Positions 34,761-45,083 are shown, counted from the first letter of the stretch. The stretch is DNA of 64,000 bases from Mycolicibacterium litorale (GCF_014218295.1 NZ_AP023287.1:868001-932000), one strand, 5' to 3'. Made by a program: numbers and translations. The notes: generated by a model from the sequence alone, not told the origin.

Positions 34761-37700
34761 TCAGAGCAGCCCGAGCAGCTCCAGGTCGCTGAGGTACTTG
34801 ACGATCACGGGCGCGGACAGGTGGGGGATGTCCTTGTCCGGGCCGATCTTGGCCTCCTGGACCGCGGCGCGGAAGTGGTCGGCCGGCGCCAGCGAGCCGT
34901 TGATCGGACGTTCGGGCCGCTGATAGTTGTGGATCAGCGGCAGCAGCGACGCCTGGCGTTGCTTCTCCGGCAGCGCCCGCAGCGCGGTATCGAACCGCTG
35001 TAACCAGGCCGCGTAGCCACCCGGTACGCGGACGATCGGATAGCCCGCCTCGATGAGCCAGTCGACGAAGGTGTCCAGGCTGATCCCGTCGTCATGGGGG
35101 TTCATGACGTGGTAGGTCTCGAACCCGTCCACCACGTCCGCGCCGAGCGTTGAGATCGCGTCGGCGATGAACTCCACTGGGAGACCGTCGAAGTGGGCGC
35201 GCCGGCGGCTACCGCCCTCGTCCAGCTCGTAGAACGAGTTCGGGGCGATGCCCGTCGCGGCGAGGCTCAGCATCAGGCGGGTGAACATGTCGGGGACGTT
35301 CAGCTGACCGGCGTAGCTGGTGTCGGCCATGATCATGTCGCAGCGGAACACCGCCACGGGCAGCCCGGCGAGGTCGTGGGCCTCGCGCAGCAGGACTTCG
35401 CCGGCCCACTTGCTGTTGCCGTACCCGTTGGCGTAGCTGTCGTCGATCCTGCGGGTGGCGCTGATCTGCCGGATGTCGGCGTCCTCGACGAACCGGCCAG
35501 GGGCGATGCCGTCACCCACCCCGATCGTCGAAATGTAGACGTACGGTGTGATCCGTGTGGTCAGGGCGATGCGGATGAGCTCTGCGGTGCCGACCACGTT
35601 GGGCCCGAACAGCTCGCGGTACGGCAGGACGTGGTTCACCAGTGCCGCGGGGTCGACGATCAGGTCGACGGTATCGGCCAGCCGCTGCCAGGTCTTTTCG
35701 TCGAGCCCCAGGTTCGCCTCGCCCTTGTCGCCGGCCAGCACCTCGAGATGGCCGGCGGCGAGCTGCCGGTAGTGGGCGAGCAGGTGCGGGTCCCCGCTGT
35801 CGAAGGTCGCGTCGAGTCGCGCCCGCGCGGATGTGTCGTCCTTGGCGCGGACCAGGGCGATGACCGTCCCGCCGACGAGGTTCATCCGCTCGAGCCACTG
35901 CAGGGCGAGGTAGCGGCCGAGGAATCCGGTGGCGCCGGTCAGCAGCACGGTGCGGATCTCGCCGCGCGGTCGCGGCAGCGTGGGGGCGTGCGCCAGCGTG
36001 GGCGGATCGAGGAACTTCTCCAGCGTCAGGTCTTTCGCGTGGACCTCGGTGGCGTCACGCCCGTGCACGGCGTCGTAGGTGGGTCGCGTGGCGTCACCGG
36101 ATCGGCGGGCCTCGATGGAGGCGGCGATGGTGGCGAGGTCGCTGGCCGGGCTGACGATCACGCCGACCGGCACGTCGACACCGAAGATGTCGTGTAGCAG
36201 GTTGCCGAAGGTCAACGCCGACAACGAGTCTCCGCCGAGATCGGTGAACGCGGTGTCGGGGGTCGCATCGGCCGCGGCGACGCCGAGCAACGCCTGGGCC
36301 GCCCGGGTGACGGTCTCGAGGACGGGTCCGTTGGCGCCGTCTCGCCTCAGCTCACGCAGCACGTCGGCCTGGCTGTCGGCCAACTCGGTGTAGAGCTGTT
36401 CGAGCGCGGGTCCGTAGAACTCCTTGAGGCGCGGGCGGGCCAGCTTGCGGATGCCGGTGAGCAGCCCGTTGTCGAGCGTGAAGGGGTTGGTCTCGACCAG
36501 GAAGTCACGGGGGATCTCGAAGGATTGCAGCCCGGCATCGCGCGCGACGGTCTGCAACGCCTCGCTCAGGATCGGCTTGACCGCTGCGGGGTCCCCGCCG
36601 ACGCTCGCCAACACGTCGTCGGTGGGCACGATCACCGCCAGCACGTAGGAACGAGCGCTGTTGCCGTAGACGAAGATCTGGCGGATGGCGGGATGGGCGC
36701 CGTAGGCGGCTTCCAGCTTGGACACCGTCACGAACTCGCCCTGCGACAGCTTGAGGACGTTGTTGCGGCGGTCGACGTACTCGAGCTGATCGGGTCCGGT
36801 CTCGGCCATCACGTCGCCGGTGTGGTACCAGCCGTCGGGGTCGAAGAGTTCGGCGGTCACGTCGGGTCGCCGGTAGTAGCCGGGGATGAGATCGGTTGAC
36901 TTGAGGTACAACTCGCCGCGCGGATACGGGCGATCGGTGGTGAAGTAACCCAGGTCCGGTACGTCGACGAGCTTGTAGTCGAGGACCGGCGGCCGCCGGA
37001 CCCGGCCGTCGACGAGTGTGACACCGGCCTCGGTGGATCCGTAGCCGTCGACGAGATGGGTGTCGATGAACTCCTCGACCCAGTTGCGCAGTTCGGGGGA
37101 GGTCGGCGCGGAACCCGTCATCGCCGAGAGCTGGCGTCCGCCGATGAGGTTCACGCGCCGTTCGGCCATCACCTGCCGCTCGACGGCGTCGCGGTCAGAG
37201 CCGGCGGGGGCGGTGGCCATTCTCTTCTCGACGTCGCTCTGCACCTCCTGGAACAGCATCTCCCAGATGCGGGGGACGAAGTCGAGCCTGGTGGGGCGCA
37301 CCAGGGCAAGGTCGTCGAGCAGGGTCGACAGGTCGCTGCGGGCGGCGAAGTAGGCGGTACCCCCGACGGCGAGCGCGGAGCACAGGATGACGCGGCCCAT
37401 CACGTGGCTCAGCGGCATGAAATTCACGGTGATCGCCGGCAGCCTGCCCTCGACGTCCCAGTCGGGGGTGAACCAGTTACGCCAGCAGTTGGCCACCAGC
37501 CGGTCGGTGTACATGGCGCCCTTGGGAGCGCCGGTGCTGCCGGAGGTGTAGATCAGCAGCCGCAGATCGTCCGGCGCGCCGCGAGGGGTCTGGAGGTCGT
37601 CGCCGCGCTCGGCACCCTGGGCGATGACGTCGTCGAGGGTTTCCACGGTGAGGTGCTGCGACCCGAGTCGGGCGGTGGCGGCCTCGAGCGCGTCGCGGTG

Positions 37701-38294
37701 GTCGTCGACCTGAGGGCGGTAGTCGAAGACGATCAGCCGCTCGGTGGTGTGCGCGGTGAGCGCGAGTTCGACGGCGTCGGTGAGGTCGTCGACGCTGGAG
37801 AGGATCGCCACCGGCTCGGACTCGACCATGATCGGCTGCAACTGGTGCACCGGGGCGCTGGTCTGCAGCGGGACGGCGACGGCTCCGGTCAGCGACAGCG
37901 CCATGTCGACGACGGCGTAGTCGGCGCTGGTGAAGCCCAGCGTCGCGACCCGGTCGCCGGGCCGGATGGGCTGGCCGGCCAGGGCGTGGGCCAATGCCTG
38001 CACGCGCGCCCACACCTCGCGGTAGGTGAGGGTGTCGAAGCGGGGCTGCAGTTCGGCGACCGTGCGGCCGGAGGTGTCGGTGACGTACGCGACGGCGCGC
38101 TGGCCGAGGGCGGGCCGGTCGGCGTACGCGGTCATGACAGTGCGGATGACGTCGGTGAGCCGCATGTCGGGTGCGTTGATGGCGGCGCTGACGGCGGGAT
38201 CCGGCTGGGCGGCGGCGAGTTGCGGGTCGTGTGCGATCAACTGGTTGAGACGGTGCAGGAGTCGCGCATCGCGGTCGTTGGCTGGAGTGGGCAT
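34761..38294 (-). CDS. car: Carboxylic acid reductase
   Basis: A 1177-residue three-domain enzyme reducing carboxylic acids to aldehydes with ATP and NADPH. It has an adenylation domain (about 1-650; [33 protein letters not shown]), a carrier domain with the phosphopantetheine Ser in [12 protein letters not shown], and a C-terminal thioester-reductase Rossmann domain ([21 protein letters not shown], with a YGNSKWAGE Tyr/Lys pair). ATG 38292-38294 gives the standard family length. An upstream extension of the frame is Arg/Pro-rich and rejected. A phosphopantetheinyl transferase must be supplied elsewhere. It is divergent from the patatin gene. Confidence 0.95.
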   Translation of the reverse strand: MPTPANDRDARLLHRLNQLIAHDPQLAAAQPDPAVSAAINAPDMRLTDVIRTVMTAYADRPALGQRAVAYVTDTSGRTVAELQPRFDTLTYREVWARVQALAHALAGQPIRPGDRVATLGFTSADYAVVDMALSLTGAVAVPLQTSAPVHQLQPIMVESEPVAILSSVDDLTDAVELALTAHTTERLIVFDYRPQVDDHRDALEAATARLGSQHLTVETLDDVIAQGAERGDDLQTPRGAPDDLRLLIYTSGSTGAPKGAMYTDRLVANCWRNWFTPDWDVEGRLPAITVNFMPLSHVMGRVILCSALAVGGTAYFAARSDLSTLLDDLALVRPTRLDFVPRIWEMLFQEVQSDVEKRMATAPAGSDRDAVERQVMAERRVNLIGGRQLSAMTGSAPTSPELRNWVEEFIDTHLVDGYGSTEAGVTLVDGRVRRPPVLDYKLVDVPDLGYFTTDRPYPRGELYLKSTDLIPGYYRRPDVTAELFDPDGWYHTGDVMAETGPDQLEYVDRRNNVLKLSQGEFVTVSKLEAAYGAHPAIRQIFVYGNSARSYVLAVIVPTDDVLASVGGDPAAVKPILSEALQTVARDAGLQSFEIPRDFLVETNPFTLDNGLLTGIRKLARPRLKEFYGPALEQLYTELADSQADVLRELRRDGANGPVLETVTRAAQALLGVAAADATPDTAFTDLGGDSLSALTFGNLLHDIFGVDVPVGVIVSPASDLATIAASIEARRSGDATRPTYDAVHGRDATEVHAKDLTLEKFLDPPTLAHAPTLPRPRGEIRTVLLTGATGFLGRYLALQWLERMNLVGGTVIALVRAKDDTSARARLDATFDSGDPHLLAHYRQLAAGHLEVLAGDKGEANLGLDEKTWQRLADTVDLIVDPAALVNHVLPYRELFGPNVVGTAELIRIALTTRITPYVYISTIGVGDGIAPGRFVEDADIRQISATRRIDDSYANGYGNSKWAGEVLLREAHDLAGLPVAVFRCDMIMADTSYAGQLNVPDMFTRLMLSLAATGIAPNSFYELDEGGSRRRAHFDGLPVEFIADAISTLGADVVDGFETYHVMNPHDDGISLDTFVDWLIEAGYPIVRVPGGYAAWLQRFDTALRALPEKQRQASLLPLIHNYQRPERPINGSLAPADHFRAAVQEAKIGPDKDIPHLSAPVIVKYLSDLELLGLL

Positions 38295-38416
38295 ATCAGG
38301 AACAACGACGATCGGCGGCGCGACGAAGCCCTGCTCAGCCTGGGAATCCGCTGGGGAGTCCCTGGGGCCGAGCGGATGGCTACCCTCGTGTTCCGGACTG
38401 CGGAAGGGGCCTCGAC

Positions 38417-39373
38417 ATGAACCGCGCGGATCTGGTGTGTGAAGGCGGTGGCGTGCGCGGAATCGGGTTGGTGGGCGCGGTGCGCGCGCTCGCCGACGCG
38501 GGATACGCGTTCCCCCGGGTGGCCGGGTCGAGTGCGGGTGCGGTGGTCGCCGCGATGATCGCGGCATTGCAGGCGGCCGGACAACCGCTGTCGCGGCTCG
38601 ACGAGCTCGCGCAGAAGATCGACTACGCGAAGTTCGCCGACCCGACGCTGCTGACCCGGATTCCGGTCGTCGGCCCGGCGCTGTCGCTGGCCGCGAACAA
38701 CGGGCTGTACCGGGGCGACTACCTGGAGAGCCTGCTGACAGACCTGTTGGGGGACTTGGGTGTCCGCACGTTCGGGGACCTGCGCACCGGCGAGGAGCCG
38801 CAGCGCAACGCGTGGTCGCTGGTGGTCACCGCGAGCGACCTGTCGCGGCGGCGGCTGGTCCGGATTCCGTGGGATCTGCCGAATTACGGACTCGATCCCG
38901 ACGAGTTCCCGGTCGCGCGAGCGGTGCGGGCCTCCTCGGCCGTCCCGTTCGCCTTCGAACCGGTCGAGGTCAGCGGTGCGACGTGGGTCGACGGCGGGTT
39001 GCTGTCGAACTTCCCGGTGCAGTTGTTCGACAGCACCGACGATCGGCCGCGGTGGCCCACCTTCGGGATTCGATTGTCGGCGCGAGCCGGTAGGGCTCCG
39101 ACGCACCGGATCCGGGGGCCGTTGTCGTTGGCGTTCGGTGCGTTGGAGACGTTGATCAGCGATCAGGACGCCGCCTACATCGACGATCCGTGCACCGTGC
39201 GGCGCACGATCTTCGTGCCGACGGAATCGGTGGGGTCGTTGGACTTCGACATCACCGACGAGGAGCGCGACGCGCTGTACGGCCGCGGGCTGCGGGCGGC
39301 GGAGGAGTTCCTGGCGTCCTGGGACTATCCGCGGTATCTGCGGGACTGCCGAGGGATCGCCACGGAGGTGTGA
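38417..39373 (+). CDS. Patatin-like phospholipase
   Basis: 318 residues from ATG 38417. All patatin signatures are present: the oxyanion loop [13 protein letters not shown] at residues about 9-21, the nucleophile GSSAG near residue 37, and the catalytic Asp in [11 protein letters not shown]. There is no signal peptide or membrane helix, so it is probably cytosolic or delivered by another route. It likely hydrolyses acyl esters of phospholipids. It is divergent from the CAR gene and followed by the opposite-strand MpaB-family gene after 15 bases. Confidence 0.92.
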   Translation: MNRADLVCEGGGVRGIGLVGAVRALADAGYAFPRVAGSSAGAVVAAMIAALQAAGQPLSRLDELAQKIDYAKFADPTLLTRIPVVGPALSLAANNGLYRGDYLESLLTDLLGDLGVRTFGDLRTGEEPQRNAWSLVVTASDLSRRRLVRIPWDLPNYGLDPDEFPVARAVRASSAVPFAFEPVEVSGATWVDGGLLSNFPVQLFDSTDDRPRWPTFGIRLSARAGRAPTHRIRGPLSLAFGALETLISDQDAAYIDDPCTVRRTIFVPTESVGSLDFDITDEERDALYGRGLRAAEEFLASWDYPRYLRDCRGIATEV

Positions 39374-39388
39374 CGACGCTGCGGTGGG

Positions 39389-40612
39389 TCAGCGGCGCAG
39401 GGGTGTGGCGGCTTCGAAGGTCGCGGCCTTGCCGGCTGACTGCCATTCGAGCCAGCGTTCCCACCTGTTCATGTTGGCGTTCTGCCAGCGCTGGTCGATC
39501 GTCGGGCTGAGGCGTCGGGCGAGTTCGAGGACGGCGATGAACGGGGCTCTGGCGAGGAGGAGGGCGATGCCGGGCAGCGGCGACGGCAGGCGGTAGCGGC
39601 GGCGGTTCCACGGCAGCATGTAGAGGCCGAGGTAGCCCGCCTGGAGCCGGTAGTGGTATTCGGCTCGCAGGCGCTGGAGGCCGCGGTGCGCGGGTGCGGG
39701 TTTGAACGCGGGGACGAAGGATTCGACGAGTTCGGTTCCGCTGCTTGCGCTGTCGTAACTGCGGGCCGAGTCGGCCAGGAACAGGATGCGCCAGGCGTCG
39801 GCGACGGTTTCGGGGAAGTATCCGTCGCACCGGACGCCGACGAGGTGGCCGCAGTAGCGGTTGAAGTGCAGGACGGCGCGCATCTCGTGCGGGGAGGTGA
39901 GGTGGCCGAGGGCGAACAGGCCGAGGGCAGGGGCGACGCTGCCGCCGAGCAGGGTGAGCAGCATGGCGGACTGGCTGATGGGCAGGCCCCAGCGCTCGGC
40001 GTCCCATTCGGGATGGTGTCTGACGCGGTCGCGGACGCTGACGTGCATGATGCGCACGTGCAGAGAGATGTTGCGGGCGGGGGAGTTTGGGGTGAGCAGC
40101 GCGCCGGGCTGGCAGACCTCGATCCACCACCGCGAGGTCTCGAGGTAGCGGTGCAGCGCCCGGTCGCCGGCGTAGCCGCCGGACAGGGACAGCGGGACGG
40201 CGAGCCAGCCCTCGGTATAGGTGTCGTTGGTGCCGGCGTTGCCGAGGGCGCCGAGTGCGTAGGCCCAGCGGCGCCAGACCGCGGCGCCCTGTTCGAGGAG
40301 GTCGGGGTCGAGCCAGTCGGGTTTTCGCTCGAATTCCTCGAAGAGGTGGCGCATGGAGTCCGGGGCATTGTCGATGGTGTCGATGCCTTGTCGCTGGGCC
40401 TGCTCGACGAGCTCCCGGGCTTTCCGGGCGCCGAGGTCGCCGTGGTAGGTCTCGGCGACGAAGCGTTCGGCGATGGGGTCGCCTTCGGTGAGGCCTCGCA
40501 CGAACCTACGTGCGGTGGCGTCGTCGGGCATGAGGTCGATGCCCAGTGTGCGGGCGGCGGTGATGAGCCGGGCGCGACGGCCGGTGGGCGGATAGCGGAA
40601 GGCGCTCGGCAT
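39389..40612 (-). CDS. MpaB-family (DUF2236) oxygenase
   Basis: 407 residues. The pattern (GDLGARKARELVEQ, PLSLSGGYAGDRALHRYLETSRWWIEV, HVRIMHVSVRDRVRHHPEW, FNRYCGHLVGVRCDGYFPE) matches the heme-binding MpaB/latex-clearing-protein-like family. The His residues in HVRIMHVSVR and FNRYCGHL are candidates for heme ligation and catalysis. The C-terminal part is hydrophobic in places. Such proteins oxidatively cleave isoprenoid or other unsaturated chains; the substrate here is unknown. Start is ATG 40610-40612. Confidence 0.85.
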   Translation of the reverse strand: MPSAFRYPPTGRRARLITAARTLGIDLMPDDATARRFVRGLTEGDPIAERFVAETYHGDLGARKARELVEQAQRQGIDTIDNAPDSMRHLFEEFERKPDWLDPDLLEQGAAVWRRWAYALGALGNAGTNDTYTEGWLAVPLSLSGGYAGDRALHRYLETSRWWIEVCQPGALLTPNSPARNISLHVRIMHVSVRDRVRHHPEWDAERWGLPISQSAMLLTLLGGSVAPALGLFALGHLTSPHEMRAVLHFNRYCGHLVGVRCDGYFPETVADAWRILFLADSARSYDSASSGTELVESFVPAFKPAPAHRGLQRLRAEYHYRLQAGYLGLYMLPWNRRRYRLPSPLPGIALLLARAPFIAVLELARRLSPTIDQRWQNANMNRWERWLEWQSAGKAATFEAATPLRR

Positions 40613-40711
40613 GTACCTGTCTTAGCGCACCGCGCTCGGAATTAGCGCAGTTGAGGGTGTTCGCGGTGCCGCAGAATCGGAAGATCATGGACGAGGGTGC
40701 GGGAGGTGGCG

Positions 40712-40996
40712 ATGCTGGTCGACCCGGAGATTCTGCGCGCGTTTGCCGGTCAGGTGGATATCGCGGCGGGGGATATCGCCGCGGCGGACGTGGGCGGGAC
40801 GACTTCTTCCGCGGGCGATGCGCTGCCCGGGTCGACGACGCAGTGGGCGGTGCGGGCGGTGGGGGAGCACTTCAGTCAGATAGCGACGCAGCTGGCGGCG
40901 AACGTGACGAAGATGGGGACAGCGGTGCGCGGCGCGGGTGACACGTTCGAGGTCGCCGATGACGCGCTGGCGGGCCGGTTCGACGGACTGTTCTGA
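40712..40996 (+). CDS. EspC-like ESX secretion-associated protein (DUF2580)
   Basis: A 94-residue protein from ATG 40712 with GGGAGG just upstream. It is helical, opening with MLVDPEILRAFAGQVD and ending ADDALAGRFDGLF, the arrangement of DUF2580/EspC-type type VII substrates. It stops three bases before the decayed ESX effector at 41000, so the pair once formed a small ESX operon. It marks the left edge of the toxin island. Confidence 0.8.
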   Translation: MLVDPEILRAFAGQVDIAAGDIAAADVGGTTSSAGDALPGSTTQWAVRAVGEHFSQIATQLAANVTKMGTAVRGAGDTFEVADDALAGRFDGLF

Positions 40997-40999
40997 ACG

Positions 41000-41580
41000 A
41001 TGCTGCCGTCACGGACGACACTGAGGGGCTGGAATCCCGACGCGCTCGCGACGTCGGCGAACGCAGTGGATGCGGCCGCCGGATCGGTCGAGGGTTCGGT
41101 GAAGGGGATCGACAGCGCGTGCGGTCGGATGCCGGAGATGCGGACGCCACGAAACTGTCGGAGCACGCACACGCGGTCGCGACGGCATGCGTAATGGCGT
41201 CGCGGCGGTCGGTGCGGCGCGAGCGGGTCTGTCCGGGTTCGTGAAACTTGTGGTCAACGGCGGCAGCCTGCCTATGCTCACCGCGGATTCTGTCGAGGAC
41301 ATCGGAAGGCGGCGAAGTTCGGTGGTCCAGTTCTCGGTGTGGCGACCACCGTGTTCGACATGGTGATGGCTAAATCCGGCCGAGCCGCGTGCGCCGCAGC
41401 ATTCGGCGGTATCGGTGGGGTGCGGGCCGGGGGGGCGGAGTTGGGTGCAGCCGCCGGCGGAATGACCGGTCCCTTCGCGGTCGGCGCGTTCCCGCCTTTG
41501 CGGCGTTCGGGGCATTCCTTAGCGGATGGAAGGCCGCCGATATGGGCGAAGCCGTGGGGAACGTAATGTGCCCCTACTGA
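41000..41580 (+). pseudogene. Decayed ESX effector
   Basis: Starting at ATG 41000 a WXG-type N-terminus is readable (LRGWNPDALATSANAVDAAAGSVEG), then the frame changes several times. Segment two (about 41127-41190) reads TKLSEHAHAVATA. Segment three (about 41186-41310) reads NGVAAVGAARAGLSGF. Segment four (about 41310-41500) reads FGGPVLGVATTVFDMVMAKSGR. A last frame gives AFGAFLSGWKAADMGEAVGNVMCPY and a stop at 41580. Joined together these look like one ESX-exported protein with a Gly-rich C-terminus and at least three frameshifts. The downstream membrane gene overlaps its end. Confidence 0.7.
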
Positions 41581-42344
41581 ACCTGCCGGAGCCCGAGGCG
41601 TGGCAGCGTGCGCGCCCGAGGTATCGCTGGCTGTATGCCGTCGGCTTCCTGCTCATCGGTATCGGGCTGTGGTACGCCGTATCGGCGGCAGTCCGTGGCA
41701 GCTACCCGACCGCGGCGTTCTTTTTTCTGTTGGCCGCCTCCCCACTGCCCGTGGTAGTCGGATTGGCACGCGCCTCCTACGGTTTCGTGCCATGCCGCGT
41801 ACGGAATGACGCATCCGGAAGCACTGTGCTGCCGGACCGCTGGCTGGGCGCCCTCGGCCTGGTCACGTTGCTGACCTTCACAGCGGCAGCTGCGCTGTAC
41901 AACGTCCTGTACTTCACCGACACGCTGGACATGTCAACGTCGGGTCTGCCTCGACGGGCCTCACCGTACGCCTTCGCCGTCGTCGCCATACTCGTCATCG
42001 GACAACTGGTCGTTGGCTGGCGCCGCGGGAACGGCTGGGGGTTTGTCCGCTTGACCCCCGCGGGAATCGAAAACACCAATCTGATTCACACCAAGTTCTA
42101 TGCGTGGGAAGACATCGCCAACGTTCTGGACGAACCGAGCAAGAAGCGAACCCGTAAGGCGGTCGTGCTGGCGTTGAAGGACGGCAGTGAGGCGATCATC
42201 GAGGGCGCCGACCTCTATGTTCCCGGTGGCGTCGGTTTGTACTGGATGGTGCGGCACTACTGGCGTCATCTGGAGGACCGCGCTGAGCTTGCCGACGGCC
42301 GAGCGCTCGAGCGGCTTCACGACCAGCGGTTCGACACGGTGTAA
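41568..42344 (+). CDS. Four-helix membrane protein with PH-like C-terminal domain
   Basis: 258 residues from GTG 41568, overlapping the stop of the decayed effector. Four membrane helices (about residues 20-40, 45-65, 90-115 and 130-150) precede a soluble domain (about 155-245) with the pattern GFVRLTPAGIENTN...YAWEDIANV, which resembles bacterial PH-like domains. The coupling to an ESX effector suggests an immunity or accessory role for the lost toxin. That is inference; the family was not recognised. Confidence 0.75.
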   Translation: MPLLNLPEPEAWQRARPRYRWLYAVGFLLIGIGLWYAVSAAVRGSYPTAAFFFLLAASPLPVVVGLARASYGFVPCRVRNDASGSTVLPDRWLGALGLVTLLTFTAAAALYNVLYFTDTLDMSTSGLPRRASPYAFAVVAILVIGQLVVGWRRGNGWGFVRLTPAGIENTNLIHTKFYAWEDIANVLDEPSKKRTRKAVVLALKDGSEAIIEGADLYVPGGVGLYWMVRHYWRHLEDRAELADGRALERLHDQRFDTV

Positions 42345-42510
42345 GCGGCTTCGTTAGAGCGACGTCCGCACCACCTTCGCGAGCATCCCCGGCACGAAGA
42401 GGTGAGTGCCGGAGCGAGCGAGTCCACACTCTCCGACTTCATCGAAGACCTGTACACAACCTAACCGGCGCGTGCGGTTGGTTGCGGGGTACGGCTACCG
42501 GGCTACTTAG

Positions 42511-43063
42511 GGTTCGGACGGGCACCACCAGCGAGTACTAGCTGATTACGAACGCAAGGCGTGGGAGTCCCTCACCGAGGACGCTGCGACATCGGCGTCT
42601 GACGGAGGCCGCTTCCGTAAGGCCAGGGACGCGGCGAGCGCCCGTGCGAAGGACGCGGCGCGAAAAGCGAAGGACGGAGTCTCGGATCGGGTCCCCGGCG
42701 AGGAAAAGGCCATTGTTGCCCTTGACGCGGCGATTCAGAGGCACTGACGGGGTTGCACGCCGCCTTCGTTGAGCGCGGTCTGAACTCTGTCACGCCGAAG
42801 GCAATCTTCAAGACGTTCGCCGCCGAAGGCATCGAGGTGTCCTCGTATGAGGAGATCCGTAAATCGGATTTGAAGTATTGCGATAGATCGGTGCCGAAGC
42901 GCAAAGAGAAGTACGTCGCGTTGGCGGCAGGACAGGGGGCCGCCACGTCCTTGGCCGTACCGGGGCGACTGTTGCGAGCTCCGTTACCGCAGGCACCTCA
43001 CTGAGCGTCGCGCTGGGCGTCCGTTTCGGGAGACAGGGTGACGGTACGCCCGGCGAAGCGTAG
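42511..43063 (+). pseudogene. EcsC-family protein pseudogene
   Basis: Three frame segments join into an EcsC-like protein. From about 42529: ADYERKAWESLTEDAA... to ALDAAIQRH, where TGA appears at 42745-42747. In the next frame: GLHAAFVERGLNSVTPKAIFK and SSYEEIRKSDLKYCD...YVALAAGQGAATSLAV. A second shift near 42957-42961 leads to TGATVASSVTAGTSLSVALG, then a stop at 43061-43063. Inserting one base at 42744 restores HLTGLHAAF. There is no canonical start codon and the C-terminal third of the family is missing. Confidence 0.7.
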
Positions 43064-43180
43064 GCAAAACGTCATTTCGATGGAGACCAAGTGGCCATGC
43101 GTCATCCGGAGCCGCACTGTGTAGTCAGCCGAGATCGCCTCCAGCGTCTTCCCGTTCAGCCCCAGCGCGGTCACGAGCAC
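42998..43180 (-). CDS. Small DUF6188-like protein or fragment
   Basis: 60 residues (LGLNGKTLEAISADYTVRLRMTHGHLVSIEMTFCLRF...VTLSPE). The beta-strand pattern resembles the first half of DUF6188-type immunity-associated proteins, which are usually longer, so this is probably a truncated copy. It lies six bases after the colicin-like immunity gene on the same strand and overlaps the end of the EcsC pseudogene. Confidence 0.45.
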   Translation of the reverse strand: MLVTALGLNGKTLEAISADYTVRLRMTHGHLVSIEMTFCLRFAGRTVTLSPETDAQRDAQ

Positions 43181-43186
43181 CGGCCG

Positions 43187-43486
43187 TCACAAATAACCGA
43201 CCTCCCGCAATGCCTGACGAGCTCGTCGAGCGCAGGCCCGAAGTTGCTCGTCATCGAGGTCCTCTGGTTCTGTCCGAAGACTTGGGTCGCTGACGTAGGC
43301 GTCGGTATCCTCGAAAAGCTCCTGCAGGATTGGATACACGGGATTCCCGAGTATCCGTTGTTCCTGCTTGATCGCACGCAAGAACGCACTTTCGAATTCA
43401 GACGCAGTGATCGAGTTTTCGATGAATCGATCGATCAGATCGGTGTACACAAAAATGTCGGGCAGTCGCTTCTCGTGGTCAATCAT
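43187..43486 (-). CDS. Colicin-D-type immunity protein
   Basis: A 99-residue acidic protein from ATG 43484-43486, overlapping the toxin stop by four bases. The pattern (YTDLIDRFIENSITASEFESAFL..., ILQELFEDTDAYVSDPSLR, LDDEQLRACARRARQAL) fits the bacterial colicin-like immunity family (Colicin_immun). It should bind and neutralise the tRNase domain of the adjacent toxin in the cytosol. The frame is intact even though the toxin gene carries a stop, so it may still protect against toxins of neighbouring cells. Confidence 0.8.
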   Translation of the reverse strand: MIDHEKRLPDIFVYTDLIDRFIENSITASEFESAFLRAIKQEQRILGNPVYPILQELFEDTDAYVSDPSLRTEPEDLDDEQLRACARRARQALREVGYL

Positions 43487-44802
43487 CGTAACGATCCTCG
43501 CTGAAGTACATTGGTGACCTGCTCGGGTGAAAGCCGCCAGCCACTCACGAATTCCCCTGAGGGCTTTTGAATTACGGCGATTCCTGAGTTGGGATTGTAA
43601 TTGATGATTGCCGGTTCCCCTCGGTAAGTGCCGCCGATGTGGACCGTCGATGGGTCATCGATCTGCGAGCGAACCGCTTGCTCGAACTGGTCGAAACCCG
43701 CCTTACCCCGCGGTTCTGTGATCCCGAAGTCACTGGCGTGCTCGTCGAACTTTTTCTCTATCTGCGTGCGGGAGGTCGTGAGCGGGGTTTCGTTCGCCCT
43801 GTGCACGCCCGGACCAAGTGGTGGTTCCTCCTCCGGCTTCCCCTTCCGACCAAGGTTCTTGATGCGTTGCAACTTCTGCCGCACGCCAGCGATGTCGTGA
43901 GCCTTCTTGACGCCGTTGCTGATGTTCTTCGAGATCTTCCAAGCGCCGATGGCCCCGGTGATGATCCGCGCGTACTTGGTGATCGAATGCGCAGCCTTGG
44001 CCGTACCGGCGACCGCGCCGACACCAAAGGAAACGAACGAAGCGGCAACTGCGATCACCGCGGTTGCAGCCAACTCCGTCGCCAGTTCCTTGAGGATGAC
44101 TTCGAGTTGACTCCGCAGGTCCTCCAGCGCCGACTTGTACTCGCGGCATGACTCAGAGAGCTCTGCACATCCGCTCAAGACCGCTGATGCTGCGTCACGC
44201 AACTGCTCGAGGTCTCGAACGATGAATTCGACCTCAGGGGAGTGCGTATCGCGGAAGGTCCGTGCGGCGACCTCTAAACCCTCGACCACTGCCTTCGTTT
44301 GGTACACCGTCGCCAGGCGGGCCCACGCATCCGCTGCTTTGCCGACCTTGTCGGTGTCGCCGTCGGGAACCGGTACGCCTACCTGCGCCACCAATCCGAT
44401 TGAGTCGTCGAGTAGGCCCTCGCCCGGCCCTCCAGCGGATGGAGGTGCGGCGAGCGTCCCGGCGACGCCGGGAGGCTCCCCTGGCTTCGACGGCATTGGG
44501 CCTGTATTGCCCGGGGTGGCGTTGTGTTCAGCGACGGCGTGGTTGTAACCGGCTTGGATGACCACGCCGCCGTAGTTCTCCATTGCTTTGACGAGATCGT
44601 TGGCGGCTCCGAGCACTTCGCTCGCGCGCTCGTCCTAAGAGCTCGCCCACGCTGTTCCCGCGTCGTCGGAGCCGGCCATTGAACCGGTTTCGCCGAGGGT
44701 CTTTACGTTGACTTCGAACGCGTCGTAGAGCTTGCTCGCCTTGTCGAACAAGCCCTTGCCGACCGCGTAGTACGTCTCTGGATCGACATCCTGCGCCGTC
44801 AC
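43483..44802 (-). pseudogene. ESX polymorphic toxin with colicin-D-like tRNase tip, interrupted by an amber codon
   Basis: The natural start is GTG 44800-44802, whose GTGA overlaps the stop of the upstream WXG gene. The first 55 codons encode a WXG/ESX-type N-terminus (VDPETYYAVGKGLFDKASKLYDAF... GTAWASS), then TAG at 44635-44637 interrupts before DERASEVLGAANDL. Tyr (TAC/TAT) is the likely original. The rest is open to 43483. It has a helical region, a hydrophobic segment (about 190-215 of the downstream part), a linker, and a C-terminal domain with QIEKKFDEHASDFGI, GGTYRGEPAIINYNP and FVSGWRLSPEQVTNVL. That is the colicin D catalytic pattern, including the His after KKF. A restart at GTG 44616 would lack the secretion part. 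Confidence 0.8.
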
Positions 44803-45083
44803 GTCAGCATTTCTTTGTTGAGTCGTGCGGCCTCGGTGTAATTCCGGTGCGCGTGATGCGCGGCCTGCCGCAGTCGGGTCAGCGCCTCGCGCATCTGTGT
44901 TTCAGCAGTCACCCACTCGTCGTGGTGTGCGCGATGCGCTGCCGCCGCTTCGCCCGACCAGGTGGTGTGTAGGTCGGCGACCTGGCGGTCGATTCGCGCG
45001 GCAATCGCCTCCGCACGCTGTTCAAACGCCTGCAATTTGTCGACAAAGGCCAGCAGCTCGTTCAGCTCGACCCGGTAGCGCAT
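44799..45083 (-). CDS. WXG100-family ESX protein
   Basis: 94 residues forming a helical hairpin with the motif TTWSGEAAAAH between helices (about residues 41-50) and HHDEW after it. Start ATG 45081-45083 overlaps the stop of the preceding WXG gene by one base, and its own stop overlaps the toxin's GTG start. WXG pairs upstream of a toxin usually form the heterodimer or chaperone for ESX export. Confidence 0.85.
   Translation of the reverse strand: MRYRVELNELLAFVDKLQAFEQRAEAIAARIDRQVADLHTTWSGEAAAAHRAHHDEWVTAETQMREALTRLRQAAHHAHRNYTEAARLNKEMLT

Noticed and set aside
38295..38567. N-terminal extension of the CAR frame
   Set aside because: Arg/Pro-rich, overlaps the patatin gene, and ATG 38294 gives the normal family length.
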